Position numbers and translations under genes: made by a program
Notes under the pieces: generated by a model
Database searches by the model: none
What the model was told of the DNA's origin: nothing
What the model saw: the letters and a program-made list of their open reading frames with translations, nothing else
From: Archilochus colubris
Lineage: Eukaryota; Chordata; Aves; Apodiformes; Trochilidae
Direction of reading: 5' to 3'
NCBI GenBank assembly: GCA_023079485.1
Contig: CM041084.1
Location: forward strand, 68,419,709 to 68,483,708
DNA length: 64,000 bases
Part shown: positions 47,273 through 59,000 of the stretch, one piece after another
How positions within the stretch are numbered: the stretch's first letter is position 1
How the letters are laid out: each line of letters begins with the position of its first letter

Positions 47273-49056
47273 AAAGGAGGAAAAGGACAGAAAAAGACTA
47301 AAAAAGACACGGGAGGGAGCGGAGAGTACGGGGGGAGGAGGAAGAAAAAGGGCTCCAAGATAACTGTAAACATTTATCTTTCATATTTGTCTCCCATTTT
47401 CTTAAACCAGTTTAGACTAAGTTATTACATTTAGCACAAGAAGCAGAGAGGACTATGTTATGAACGTGAAACTGAAACCGCAATAATGAAGAGATTTCCT
47501 AGAATAAAAACGATCATTATAGAACAACATCTGAGTAACCAAATCTGCCAAAAAGTTTAATTTCCGTATACTCTGGTAAAACAAACCAGTTGTGCTCCAA
47601 AGCTGGGATCAGCTCAGAAATGGCTACAGCAACCAAAATAAACATCTCCACCAAACAGCAAATACACTTCTGCTTAATCATAGGCACTTCAAAACGTCCT
47701 TTAAAATCTCAGGGCCATGTATTGGAGACTTCTAATGCCATGCTTCAAACAAGTGTCTGCTGCGAAGAAGAGACATTGCTAACAGGTAGAAGGCGGCTGA
47801 CCGAACGTGCTACCCGCGGTTCTTGTACCAGAGCTGTGTTAAGTCGTGATTGAAGCAGCATCTGACTCCATGCCACCCTGCTCAGCTTTGCTTCGTTATC
47901 CGTCTTGTTTTGTGAAGAAAGCAACGACACCTTCATATATCATGACATATGTGTTGGAAATAACGGTTCCTCCCTCTTGGTTAGTACTAAATATCAAAAC
48001 GACTTGTCTGAAACGGGAATAGGTTAGAGTGATTTTCAGGCAACGACTCCCCCCTTCCACTTGCTTTTAATGCTTTCAGGTTCCAGAAATTACTTGGGGA
48101 TATCATCCGAAGGTGACATTTAGGCAGGCGTCCCACCGCGGAAGGGGAAGAAGGATGCTACCTCGCAGGTCTAGAGCAGGAAAGGATGTTTATATACAAA
48201 AACACGGACATTTTTTATAATTCGGCCTCCCTGCCTCTCCAGGGGAAAAAAATACCGATAGATAGACAAACATTTATATATTATTTTAATTTAATTTTAT
48301 TTTTATGATGGGAACAATTTAAATCGATACCTTAGTAAAGGTAAACATGGTTTATCAACCGGGCAATTATTTTTTTTCTATTAAAAATGTGTAGTAAACA
48401 TTGCCGGCCTTGGTAGTGTTTTTCTTAGTTGATCCTCAGATACAATCAAGCCATTTTCGGACACATTCCCATGTATGTAGCAGTGGTGATCTGGAGGAAG
48501 CTGTCGACGCCTGTTCAGTTAATTTAGGTTTTCTTTGTCTAATTACTGTGGAGCTTAGGGAAAAGGAGCCGGGCTCAGGGCAGTAAACTGACACTTGGGC
48601 TCTGTGTGTGGTATCCAGGCAGAGTTTGATGGAAAAAGCCTGCTTCCACTCAACTGCAGGTCACTGTCTGGGACCAGCCCCACCCCCTCCCTGCCCGTAC
48701 CCACCAGCGAGTTCTCAGCACGGAGCTGCTCTGGAGACAAACGGACACACAGACACAGACACACAGAGCTCTGCAGGCACACTGACACGGCATTCTGCTC
48801 TGCCCGCGTCCTTTCCACCCCCGTGCCTTTGGTCCAGCATCCCTGTGTGCTCTGCCTGCCGCCCTCCTCCTTCCATCTCCAGTTCGATCCTCCATAGCCT
48901 GGGAGCAGGCCTGTGCCTCTGCCGGCCCCTCTCCTCCCTGCCCCCTCCGGCGCCCCGTTTCCTTCGACAAATGGCTTCGGGCAGGACCCGCTTCACCGGC
49001 GGGACATCCCCGGGGGGCGGAGGAGGGGCACATTCCCGGTCGTCGGACTCGAGTCC

Positions 49057-49080
49057 TATAAAATTAATTGTGGTTTATAA
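49057..49080 (+). promoter_or_regulatory. FOXF2: TATA-like pair at the edge of the FOXF2 CpG island
   Basis: TATAAAA at 49057-49063 and TTTATAAA at 49074-49081 lie between two CpG-rich segments about 1 kb before the FOXF2 ATG. They could mark a distal start site; evidence is motif only. Confidence 0.25.
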
Positions 49081-49389
49081 AGGGGTGGTAGGTGGCAAAG
49101 GGTAGCGTGGGATACTAAAGACTGAAGGTTTAGCAGGCTTGAGGGGCAGCAGATACTGCTGCCTGGGGCTTCGCAGGGTGGGCGACCCCCTCCACACTCT
49201 CCGGTTCCTGGACGAGGCGGTATGGGTGCCTATATGCCCCTTGGCGCAAGTGGCCGGCAGCCGCTCCCCTCGCTTCGGGGCCATGGCGGGCAGAGCGATG
49301 CCTGCGGGGCCAGGGGAGCCCGGAGGAGGAGGTGAACGGTGTCGCTGGGTCTTACGGAGCCGGCAGAGAGAGCCAGCCGAGGATGGTGT

Positions 49390-49430
49390 TGCAGCAGCGC
49401 AGCAGCAGCAGCAGCGGCAGCAGCGGCAGC
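49390..49430. repeat. CAG/CGG trinucleotide tract upstream of FOXF2
   Basis: Roughly 13 mostly CAG triplets with CGC and CGG interruptions, about 0.7 kb before the FOXF2 start codon, so in the promoter or leader. Not part of the FOXF2 coding frame. Confidence 0.8.
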
Positions 49431-50111
49431 GCCTCCCGCTCAGATGACGGGTGGACAGAGGCCAGCTGGAAAAGGGGTGGTCTCTCTCTCCCTCCCCCTC
49501 CCTCTTCCCTTCTCCCTCTCTATCTCTACTGATTTCTCGGCCGGATTCCGGGGGGTCTGCGGGGAAAAAAAAAAAAACAACAAAAAAAACCAAACAAAAA
49601 ACCCAGGAAAGATTGAAGGAACTGATAGGCGCCATGCTGTGCCTTTTACGCAAGAAAAAAAAAGTATATATGAAAGAATAACAGCGCGGAAGAGATTGCA
49701 GGAGGGTGGGGGGCTCTTGCCCTTCCTCCTCTTGCCGGATTAGGCAGCGGGATGGTCCCCAGGTGGGGGGCAGAAGAGGAAGCGGAGCGGCGCTGAGCGG
49801 AGCCTCGGCGGGCGGTGCGGCGCAGGGAGGGCGGGGGCCGGGCTGGGGCCGGTCCATCTCGCCAGTGCCTGGCTCTGGAGGAAAGCAGAGGAGCCATTGC
49901 GCAAGGGACCACGGGGAGGGATGCGCAGGGCACTGCCACCACCCGGCCGCCGCCCGCTGCGCTGAGAAGGTGCCCGGAGGACAGCAGATCCCACCACCCC
50001 CCCCTCTCTCCCCCTCAGGGGCACCCCCCGCCCCGGCTCCCACCCCGCCCGGCTCCCCCCCCTTCCCTCCCAGCCTCACCCCACCCTGCCCCATTCCCCT
50101 CCCTCCGCCAG

Positions 50112-51120
50112 ATGACCACCGAGAGCGGCCAGCAGCGGCTGGAGCCCCCCGTCCCTCTCCGCTCCTGCAGCCCGGCTCCCGGAGCTCTCCAGATGAGCCG
50201 GCCGCCCTCCTCCGCCCTGGAGACCTCCACCTCCTCTTCCTCCACCTCCACCTCATCCTCCACCTCCTCGGCGGCAGCGTCCTCCAAGAGCAAGAAGGCC
50301 AGCTCGGGGCTGCGGCGGCCGGAGAAGCCCCCCTACTCCTACATCGCTCTCATCGTCATGGCCATCCAGAGCTCTCCCTCCAAGCGCCTGACCCTCAGCG
50401 AGATTTACCAGTTCCTGCAGGCCCGCTTCCCCTTCTTCCGCGGCTCCTACCAGGGTTGGAAGAACTCCGTGCGCCACAACCTCTCCCTCAACGAGTGCTT
50501 CATCAAGCTGCCCAAAGGCCTGGGCCGCCCGGGCAAGGGCCACTACTGGACCATCGACCCGGCCAGCGAGTTCATGTTTGAGGAGGGCTCCTTCCGACGG
50601 CGGCCCCGCGGCTTCAGGAGGAAATGCCAGGCGCTGAAGCCCATGTACCGCATGATGAACGGGCTGGGCTTCGGAGCCTCCATCCTCCCGCAGGGCTTCG
50701 ACTTCCAGGCGCCTCCCGCCTCCCTCGCCTGCCACTCCAATGGCTACAACCTCGACATGATGCCCAACGCCATGGCCAGCGGCTACGAGGGACTCAGCGG
50801 CGGCCACCACGTCCCGCACATGTCGCCCAACCCCGGCTCGACCTACATGGCCAGCTGCCCGGTGACTGCCAACGGGGACTACGGCCCCGACAGCAGCAGC
50901 AGCCCCGTGCCCTCCTCGCCGGCCATGGCGAGCGCCATAGAGTGCCACTCGCCCTACACGAGCCCTTCGGCTCACTGGACAGCCTCGGGGGCCTCGTCCT
51001 ACATAAAGCAGCAGGGCCTCCCCGCCGCCAACGCCGCCTCCTCCGGCATCCACTCCAGTGTGCCTTCCTACTCTTTGGAGCAGGGATACCTGCACCAGAG
51101 CCCTCGCGACGACCTCTCAG
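50112..51120 (+). CDS. FOXF2: Forkhead box protein F2, exon 1 coding part
   Basis: Nuclear forkhead transcription factor of mesenchyme; known vertebrate roles include gut, palate and pericyte development downstream of Hedgehog signalling. Exon 1 encodes 336 residues and the first base of codon 337. It starts MTTESG, as in other FOXF2 proteins (human MTTEGG), which decides the start although the frame is open 99 codons upstream. Residues 37-60 are a Ser/Thr/Ala run; [20 protein letters not shown] leads into the forkhead (about 71-165) with [20 protein letters not shown] and [10 protein letters not shown]. Downstream are the FOXF-family blocks [64 protein letters not shown] and [18 protein letters not shown] donor follows at 51121. 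The whole protein is about 391 residues, shorter than human (444) because of fewer Ala/Gly/His runs. Confidence 0.96.
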
Positions 51121-54100
51121 GTAAGGACCTGGCGGGGAGAGGAGGGTGGAGGGTGACGGGGGCGGCGGGGAGCGCGGCGCCGGCGGGGCTTTCTCCGGCG
51201 ACGAGGGTTTCGAGCGGGGAAACCCCGACCTCCAAGGCGTCAGAAAAAGAGGGGCATTGTCTGCAAGAGGGAGGAAAATACGCGTGGGTTGGAGCTTTCT
51301 GTTTCGGGACAAGGGGGGGGCTGTCTGGGAGGGATGTGGGTACGGTTGCGAGCATCCCTCCTTCCTGCCCAGCACCAAGAAAGAACTCTCCGAGGAAAGC
51401 TCGGTTCCGTCTCGGCTCCGGGACTCGCAAGTCTGCCCGGTGCTGGAGATACGTGCGCGGCGGGAAGCGGGAGCCCCGGCGCCCCGGGTTGCGGCTTCAC
51501 TTAGCGGGGATCGCCGCCGGGCATCGCCACCGTCTCGATAAACGGCGTTTCGCGAGTAATCAAAAAAAAGGAGTTAAATATTATGCCTTAAGCCCTGCGG
51601 AGTGAAAATAATAATTAAAAAAAGAAATAAAAAATAAAAAAACAATCCAAACAATAACAAAACCCAAACAATAACAAAAAAACCCAAACCAACAAACTCC
51701 AACACCGCTCATCTTGAAAAATGTGAGAGTCTAAAGCCAGTGTATTTCTGCAATCGGAGAGAAAGAGTTTTCTGGTCTCTGTCTCCCACCCCCTGCCCGT
51801 GATTATAGACAATGTCTGCTCAGAAAAATCCGAAAGCGAGAGCAAAAATGGGTAAAAGATGTTGGGCTCTTACGGGGAAATTTTCCAAATAGCCCTTTTA
51901 AACGTAGGTCCCGGAGGTTAAGCAAACAAAGACAGTCTGGGCTGGACCACACCGAAGAGGATTTTAGCCTGACTTAACCCCTATGAGAGCGGGGTCTTGT
52001 TCAATTTTATGGGAATTTCAACAAGTAACAAATACAGGCGACCCTCAGCTCTGGGTCCCCTCCCGCCCCCTCCTTGGTCGCCTGTCAATCACTCTCCTGT
52101 CTTTCTGCTAGCCCCGCAGCCTGCCCCTGCCTCCTCAAAGCCTGCTGCCGCCCTAGGGAGGATGAACTGGAACCCCGCTTTGCTATCACCGCTGAAGGGA
52201 CGTGCGGTGTCGGGGGAGAGCAAATGGTTGCAATTCTTTTTCGCTTAAAAAAACAAAATCAAAACCAAATACAAACCCCAAACCAAAACCCCAGCCCCTA
52301 AATAGTTCCGGTGTGGCTCCTGAAGAGAGGAGGCTGCAGAGCGGGTCGCCGTCTTATCGACGCTTTGGTGCAGAGGGATGCGAGAACGCGGTGTATCCCC
52401 AGATGGGCTCCTCTGCACCCACGGGGCTCTGCTTCTGAGCTCTAAACCCCTTTTTTCGGAGATTCAGGTCATCATCTCATGTGGGTTTGAGGGCCAGAGC
52501 GAGAGGCTGGAGGGTTCACAGGGACATTCCTCACCAAAATACATACCTTTACCTGTAGGAAATTCTGCTTTGCTTTGTTGTTGTTACCCGCCTTATTTTT
52601 TATTATTATTATTTGTTTTCTTTTCCTTCATTTGGGATTTTTTTTCTCTGTTTATTTAATTCCTTGAGATCCTGCGGGCCGCCACGCAGGCCCCCCGGGG
52701 CCATGCGTGATACAGTAGTGGGAATGGCCCCAGAAAAGGGACTGGGAAGCAGCAGCCCCCTCCTCCCGCCAGACACCCGAGGTGGGAAAGGCGAATTTTT
52801 CATTCCGCAGCAGCCCAAGAACAACTCTTCAAAAAAAAAAATGGAGGCAGAGACAGTAAAGGTTCTGGTCCTGAAGCCTCAAACTACGGTTTGCGAGGCT
52901 GTGAAGTTTTAAATTCGGATTGATTCTTTTCAAGGACGGATATATATACCTATCAGACAGACCAATGGACACTTTCTTAATGACAACGACGAGCCTCTGT
53001 TTCCAGTAGCTCAGACTGAATCTTACCACTTGGCAAAACGGCATTTCTCCGCTTGTTTTTTACAATTTCAGTATCTGGGCCCATGAATTTAGTGGAAGCT
53101 ATCCCCATCCCTTGATTTATTAAAAGAGAGAAAAAACCTTCACCTTTTTTTTTTTTTTTTGTGGCTCTGATCCTTATTCATGTGTACTACTCAAAAACTT
53201 TGTGGCACAAACATTTTAGTAGAATGAAAGGAGATGGGGAAAAAGGGATCCATCTCCTTTAGTCACAATTATTACCAGCAATAACTTTTCTCTTCCTCAC
53301 CCCACAAAGGCAGTAGCAAGTGAATTTCTCCTTTCCTTTCTTTTAGTTAAATGCAAAGCAAATTCGGTGGCAACCACTGTTGATGGATCAATAATCCTCT
53401 ACTCAAAACAGCGACAGAGAGGGCTTAAAACCTTGACTTTGCATCAGACTTAAGAATAAGAGAGGAAAAAATTGGAAACAGGAGGCTCAGTTCTGCTAAA
53501 AGGATTTTGAAGCTGGGGGGCGGGAGGGGAGCCGGATTTTTTTCGCACACTATTAAATCCTGCTAAATGATTGAATCAGTATTGTAATAAAGTGCCCCGG
53601 TTTATGGTGAGCATACCAGCAGGGTTATTAGAAAGCCGAGGAAATCCAGCGAAATAATCACTTTTACAAAGTGAGCTCTGCGGGGTGAAGGAGGGGACAG
53701 TGCCGGAGGAGACGGGCTGTGCGTGCTACAACCGGAGGGGTCGGCTCCGCCACCCTGGGGAAAACCGGGGACATCTCCTTTGTTTAGTTTTGTTTTTTAA
53801 TTTTAGTTTTTATTGTTACTTGTTTTCTTTTTCCCTCATCCTCCTATTCCTTTTTGTGTGTGAGTGTGTTTTGTGGGGCTTTTTTTCTCTTTGTTCTTTT
53901 TTCTTTTTTTTTTCCTACCTCGACCCTCGGTCATATTTGACAGGATCCCGCTAGCCGAGTTTGACATCCACACGCCAAATCAAAATTCATCCCTGGCTCT
54001 ACCCTGCAGGCCTCGCTCAGGCAGTGCTCCCCTCCCTGCCTGATTCAGTAGGAACCCTGCCAGACTGAAGATCCCAGCACGGCCCTACAGCACGGGCCGG

Positions 54101-55077
54101 GGAGTTGAGGGGGTGTGTAGGGTGTGTGGAGGGGTGGATCGCCCACGTGACCCTTGGATTTTGTCCCCCGAAAGATCGCCTTAGGCTATGCGAAACGAAA
54201 ATGGGAATTTGCAAGGTCATTTACATTTCTGTGACGCGCGAGTACTTTGGTAGTTGCTGATGAACTGTGGTAGGGTGTCCTCATTTCGTATCTTACGTTT
54301 ATAAAAGTACACACACCTGCAGGCATGCACGTTCCTCTACACACAGGCACATAAATACACTATAAACACACAAACGGATCGTAATTGGAATTCAACCTGC
54401 AGCCATACAAGTCAAAAACAAAAACCTCCCAGGGACGGAATGAGGTGAGGGAAGATGAAGCAAACATGAGAATCAGGTTCTAATGGCTGTGGCGTATCCA
54501 GAAAAACACGCAAATCGCATCCTCTCCTAGCATTCACGCACTCCCTCGTCCACCCCACACGCAGGGGATGACTTAAACCTCCCCGCTGATAAATACGCAG
54601 TCAGAAGGGCTGACAGACAGCTATGCCTGTGTGCCCGCACAGGGGGGATGCTCGGAAATGTGCGTGCGACATCGGCACTCACCTCCATCCGCCTTCCTCT
54701 CCTCAGCCGCTGTGCCACAGGGTTGTGGTTGTAGTTTATAACCTCCCCGTAGGCCGGGCACGGTGTACGAGCACGGGTGCAGCCCCAAGCCCACCTGCGA
54801 GCGATGGGGAACTGTGGGGGATCCACGTCCTGGGTCAGGGAGATGACACCCGCAGCTCGTTCTGCCCTGCAAGCTGGGAAGCCCCCAGTCCTCTTCCAGG
54901 AAAGACAAAGGAGAGCTCCCAAACCTTGCAGGAGGCAACCCAGACCGGGGCAAACGAAGCAGTGTCAGCCCTCCTGTATGCAGCCTCCTCCCCAACAGTA
55001 AGGGAGAAAGGGCTGCTCCACCCGAGTTACCAGAGGTACCCGACTTCTGAGCAGCTTTTTCTCTCCTTCTCTTGCAG
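51121..55077 (+). other. FOXF2: FOXF2 intron (GT-AG, 3957 bp)
   Basis: Opens GTAAGG and closes with a pyrimidine-rich tract and CTTGCAG. Phase 1. The first 500 bp are GC-rich; the middle is mixed with A- and T-rich simple sequence (51615-51690, 53144-53160, 53783-53916) and a CA-rich stretch (54308-54371). No separate gene is seen. Single FOXF2 introns often hold conserved elements; this was not testable here. Confidence 0.92.
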
Positions 55078-55244
55078 TGGGATTGCCTCGCTACCAGCAT
55101 CACCCTTCCCCGGTGTGTGACAGGAAAGATTTTGTCCTGAATTTTAATGGCATTTCTTCGTTTCACCCATCTGCTAGTGGATCTTACTACCACCATCATC
55201 ACCACCAAAGCGTCTGCCAAGACATCAAACCCTGCGTGATGTGA
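55078..55244 (+). CDS. FOXF2: Forkhead box protein F2, exon 2 coding part
   Basis: Encodes the last 55 residues after the split Val codon (g|tg): GLPRYQHH..., then the strongly conserved [19 protein letters not shown], a five-His run after SGSYY, and the terminal [12 protein letters not shown] followed by TGA. This C-terminal block is the FOXF family signature linked to transcriptional activation. The acceptor CTTGCAG and matching phase join it to exon 1 without a shift. Confidence 0.96.
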
Positions 55245-56045
55245 AGGCAGCGCCCCAACAGAGACAATGAGGTGGCATTGAACAGAGCAAGGTATAGACG
55301 GACCCACGCAGATTAACTATAATGTGCACTCTGATAGCATTGATAGTACACGAGTCACTTAGAGAAATTACCTAAGGAAGCAGTGGTTTTGGTCCCCCTC
55401 CATCCCTCGAAGGACACGTACAGCCGGTAAAATGCTCCAAAGCTCTAAAAAAGAAAAAAAAAAAAAGAAAAAAAAAAAAAAAAAGCCTTGTAAGATGTGT
55501 GTTAGGTTGGATGGGACTTTAGTGTCCTTACACTGAGTCTGACCACCTTAATTATAAATCACCTTCTTTTTTTGGGAAAGGGAACAATTTGATAACTTCT
55601 TATACCAAGAAGTGTCTTTGAATAGGAAACAATAATTCTCTCAGCTCAGCACCTGCAAGGACTTCCCCTTCTGTTGCTGTGTTAGTGGGAAATTTACTTC
55701 TTTTTATTCTCTATCCAGGACATTTTGCATGGACTTCAGCACCAACCGATCAATATTATTAAAAGTATTGTTTAGCCCTTTTGTGTATAGACTTTAAGAA
55801 AAGTTCAGTTTTTTCCCAGTATTGCAGCAATACAATGTTTTGTTTTTATTTTTTACAAAATTTGTTTTCTACCACAATATTTTTTTAAAAAACTATTTTA
55901 AATAAATCTCGTGTATACTCACACACTATTGCTTTAAATGAAGAATATATTTGCACTTATGTATACTTTTTACAGTTTGCCAAAATATTTTGATGTACAA
56001 ATTTATTATTTTTTTTCCAATAAAATGTATATAAACGACTATATG
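55245..56045 (+). other. FOXF2: FOXF2 3' untranslated region
   Basis: AT-rich, with an A-rich low-complexity tract at 55447-55484 and several ATTTA-type stretches. The end is inferred from the last AATAAA. Confidence 0.75.
55901..56024 (+). promoter_or_regulatory. FOXF2: FOXF2 polyadenylation signals
   Basis: AATAAA at 55901-55906 and at 56019-56024. The second is followed by tgtatataaacg and then T-rich sequence, and is the likelier major site; the first would give a shorter transcript. Confidence 0.75.
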
Positions 56046-59000
56046 CTGGACAGGCATTTATTTTCTCTGGGTTCTTTCTGAGAAAACTCTTACACCCGGC
56101 AGCCGGGATGGTTAAAGCTGCAACCCCAAATCCTCCAGCCGCTGAAGGTGGAGGAGTGGAGCGAGTGAGTGACTCGAGGGGACAGTGCCGTGGCCTCTGG
56201 GCTGCAGCTCCCGCCCTCACCCACTTCCTACCCTGATTTCCCCGCTGCTGGATCGGCTTTGAAATAACGGGGGCAGCGCACACAAAAGCAGCAGGAGCCG
56301 GACTGCCTGCTTCTCTCTCCTAGCGGGCTCTCCAGAGCCCGAAACGCCCTCCCCGATGTTCAGGGCTGTGTCCCGTTGTCTTCGTGTCCCGATGTCCCCA
56401 TCCTGCCTGTTCAAGCAGCCCCATCGGAGATCAGTTGTGGCCCGACGGGGCTTTCCCAAGTGTGGGAACAGCAACCCCTCTGTAACTCGGGGTTGCACTC
56501 AGGATGACGACGAGAGGGGTCGGCTCTAAAACGGTGGCTTGATCACTGCTTTGAGGGGAGGCACTGAGAATGGCGTGGCCAGTAAACTGGGTGGGAGGGC
56601 ATAAGAAAAGAGAAGAAAAAGGGAAACGAGACAAAACAAAACAAGAAAAGGGCCCTGAAGCGCCTCAAGCCAACCAAACGCTGTCCCCGAGGTGCCGCCG
56701 TGCTCTGCGGAAGGTTGGTTGCCGCTTGCCCTCGCACTCCTCAGGTTCTCCCGGGCACACCGACCCTCCCGGCCCCGCGGCTTCCATGGTCGGGGGATGT
56801 TCGCCGAGCCCACCCGTCCTCGGACCGGGGCCACGGCCCGAAGCGAGCCCTACGCGGCCTGTCCGGAGGGCGCAGCTCGCCGCCGCCCCGTCCTGCGCCA
56901 CAGAGGGGAGAGAGGCTCCCCCGTACCCCAAGAAGCCCCGCAAACCGAGGCAGCCCTGCCACGCATCGCCCCGGCTCAGCGCCCAAAGGCTGAAAAGCGT
57001 GAGAGTTTCAGCAAAATGGTGTACGTTTATGTGTGTGTATATATACATATATATATATACACACATGCATGCATACACATATACATGTAAAATTATATCT
57101 ACGTAATTACATCTAGAGATAAAACTCTTCATCTTTTTAAATACATATTTATGCTCCAGCATGCCCTTTTCTTCCCCGAGCTTCTCAGGGCCTGTGATAA
57201 ATTATAAAGTCAGTTTCAGAGTTTGCTCCGACCACAGTGCTGTGTTTACATTCTTTCCGAGGCAAGCCTGCATGGTCGTAATTTATATCCTAAACACTTG
57301 AACGTAACTTGTTTATACAGGAATGACAGGACCTCAAAGAGAAAAAAACTGCCCGTGGCCGGACCGCCGCCGGGGCGCGGACCGACACTGCCCTCCAGCG
57401 GCACCGGCCGGGCAGCGGCAGACCCCAAACCATCGTCCCATCTCCGCAGCTTCACCGGCATGACGATTTTTTTGCTGTTTTTTTCCCCCCCTACTTTCTG
57501 ACTACCGTTCTATCCCAGAAAACGTAATAGGCCTATGAAATGGGAAAGATTTGCTAGGGCATTCCAGTTTTGGGTTTCTCTCTTCTTCTGTAGTGGTTTC
57601 AGACTATACTCCTTTAACAGAATAAAGTTCCCTTTTCTCCCTTGAAGCTTCCTAAAACAAAGGGCATTTCATAAGCAGTTCTCCTTAGATATCAGTATGT
57701 TTCTGAAAGCTGTCAGGAAAATTAACCCAGCCTTTTTCTTCTGAATGTAAGGTGACCAGCAAATGATGGGGAGGAAAAAGGCCTGACTTTAAGTTAACTT
57801 GATCTGATTTTGTTTTGATATTGGATTTATTGAAGTACCCTCTACCCTAGGAATTCCACTCCTGTTTAGTCTAAAGAACTCCAGTGGCCACAGAGCCAGT
57901 GAGAGTCAAGACCGAGTGCTATGCCACGAGAAGACAAGTGTTTATGTCTTAAACACACAATTTAAAAATATTTGCATCTTTTTATATTCATTAACAGCCA
58001 CCGAGCATGCCCAAATGCTTCATATTTTGGAAAAATAAATTATTTGTTACAGATCCAGAAAATGAGACTTCTCGTTGTAGCAGCAGTGATACCATACCCA
58101 CTTCTGAGGATCCTGAAGCCTTTCAGCATCAGAGAAAGTTGAAATCCTTAGTGTTAAACCCAGAAATTTAGATATGCCTATTTGGTCTGAGCATTGTGAA
58201 AGAGCCTGGGAGGGCACAGGTGTATTTGAGAGTGTATTTGCTAGTCAACCTGTAGGGAAAACTGTAATTATTAAGTTTAAATGAGCATCATTTGGTATAA
58301 GGTCTGTGTTACTGCAGCTTTCTTATCCCTCTTTTCTACAACTTTTTTAGCCCATTCTTTTCCTCTTAATACTTTTTTTCATTCCTTGACTGCTGACATA
58401 GCTTTGATTGCTTTGTCCTCTGTGTGTGTATTGCAAGATGCTTAAAGCAACACCTCACTTTTCTTTAACAGAGCACCAGCCCAAATAGTACTTAACAACA
58501 GTCGCCTGCTCCACTGAGTCTGAAAATTGCTCATCACTAACTCTCAGCCTCAGACTTCAGCCTGTACAACCACCCTGTCCTTAGAGGTGAGTACAAAGGA
58601 GGATGAGAGCAGATAGCTTCTAGGTACACTTCTCATGTATCCAGATGCCGAGCTAGTGTAGCCAAAAAGCTGCATTATTTTTTTTCCAAGCAGATCATTT
58701 GGCCTCATGCATTAGTAATGCGTCTCCTCAAAACTTTGCCTCCCTAATGACCTCAGACCGCCACAGCTACAAGAAAGCTAGAAGTAAATTACAAATAGTT
58801 AGTCATCTAGACTGATGGTGTAGCTCACATTTGGTGAGGCTCTGAGGCAAATGGATTGAATGTAGACTAATCCAAACATTTCCATTATTAGAGCACACTA
58901 GGCAGAGTTTCCGCAGGATGGGAAGAAATCACACTGGAGCACCTCAGACGTTTTGCGTGTGAGCCACTATAATCTTATATATATATCTTTTCTCCATTCT

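Larger units (their letters stand above)
41900..50111. other. GC-rich upstream flank of FOXF2
   Basis: About 8 kb in which CpG-rich blocks (41930-42160, 42680-42860, 43930-44110, 44880-44950, 46840-47000, 48640-49020, and 49100 onward) alternate with AT-rich stretches. Poly(A), C-run and TA tracts are scattered through it. No supported coding gene. It probably contains the FOXF2 promoter, its leader and nearby enhancers; the transcription start could not be fixed. Confidence 0.5.
49100..51540. other. CpG-rich island spanning FOXF2 exon 1
   Basis: Dense CpG from about 49100, through the leader and coding exon, into the first 400 bp of the intron, interrupted by a pyrimidine tract (49482-49530) and an A-rich spot (49563-49605). 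Limits were judged by eye. Confidence 0.65.

Noticed and set aside
49075..50256. 393-residue antisense open frame upstream of FOXF2
   Set aside because: Compositional artefact in the CpG island; no domain and no promoter or splice support.
50253..51095. 280-residue open frame antisense to FOXF2 exon 1
   Set aside because: Mirror of the coding exon with no recognisable domain.
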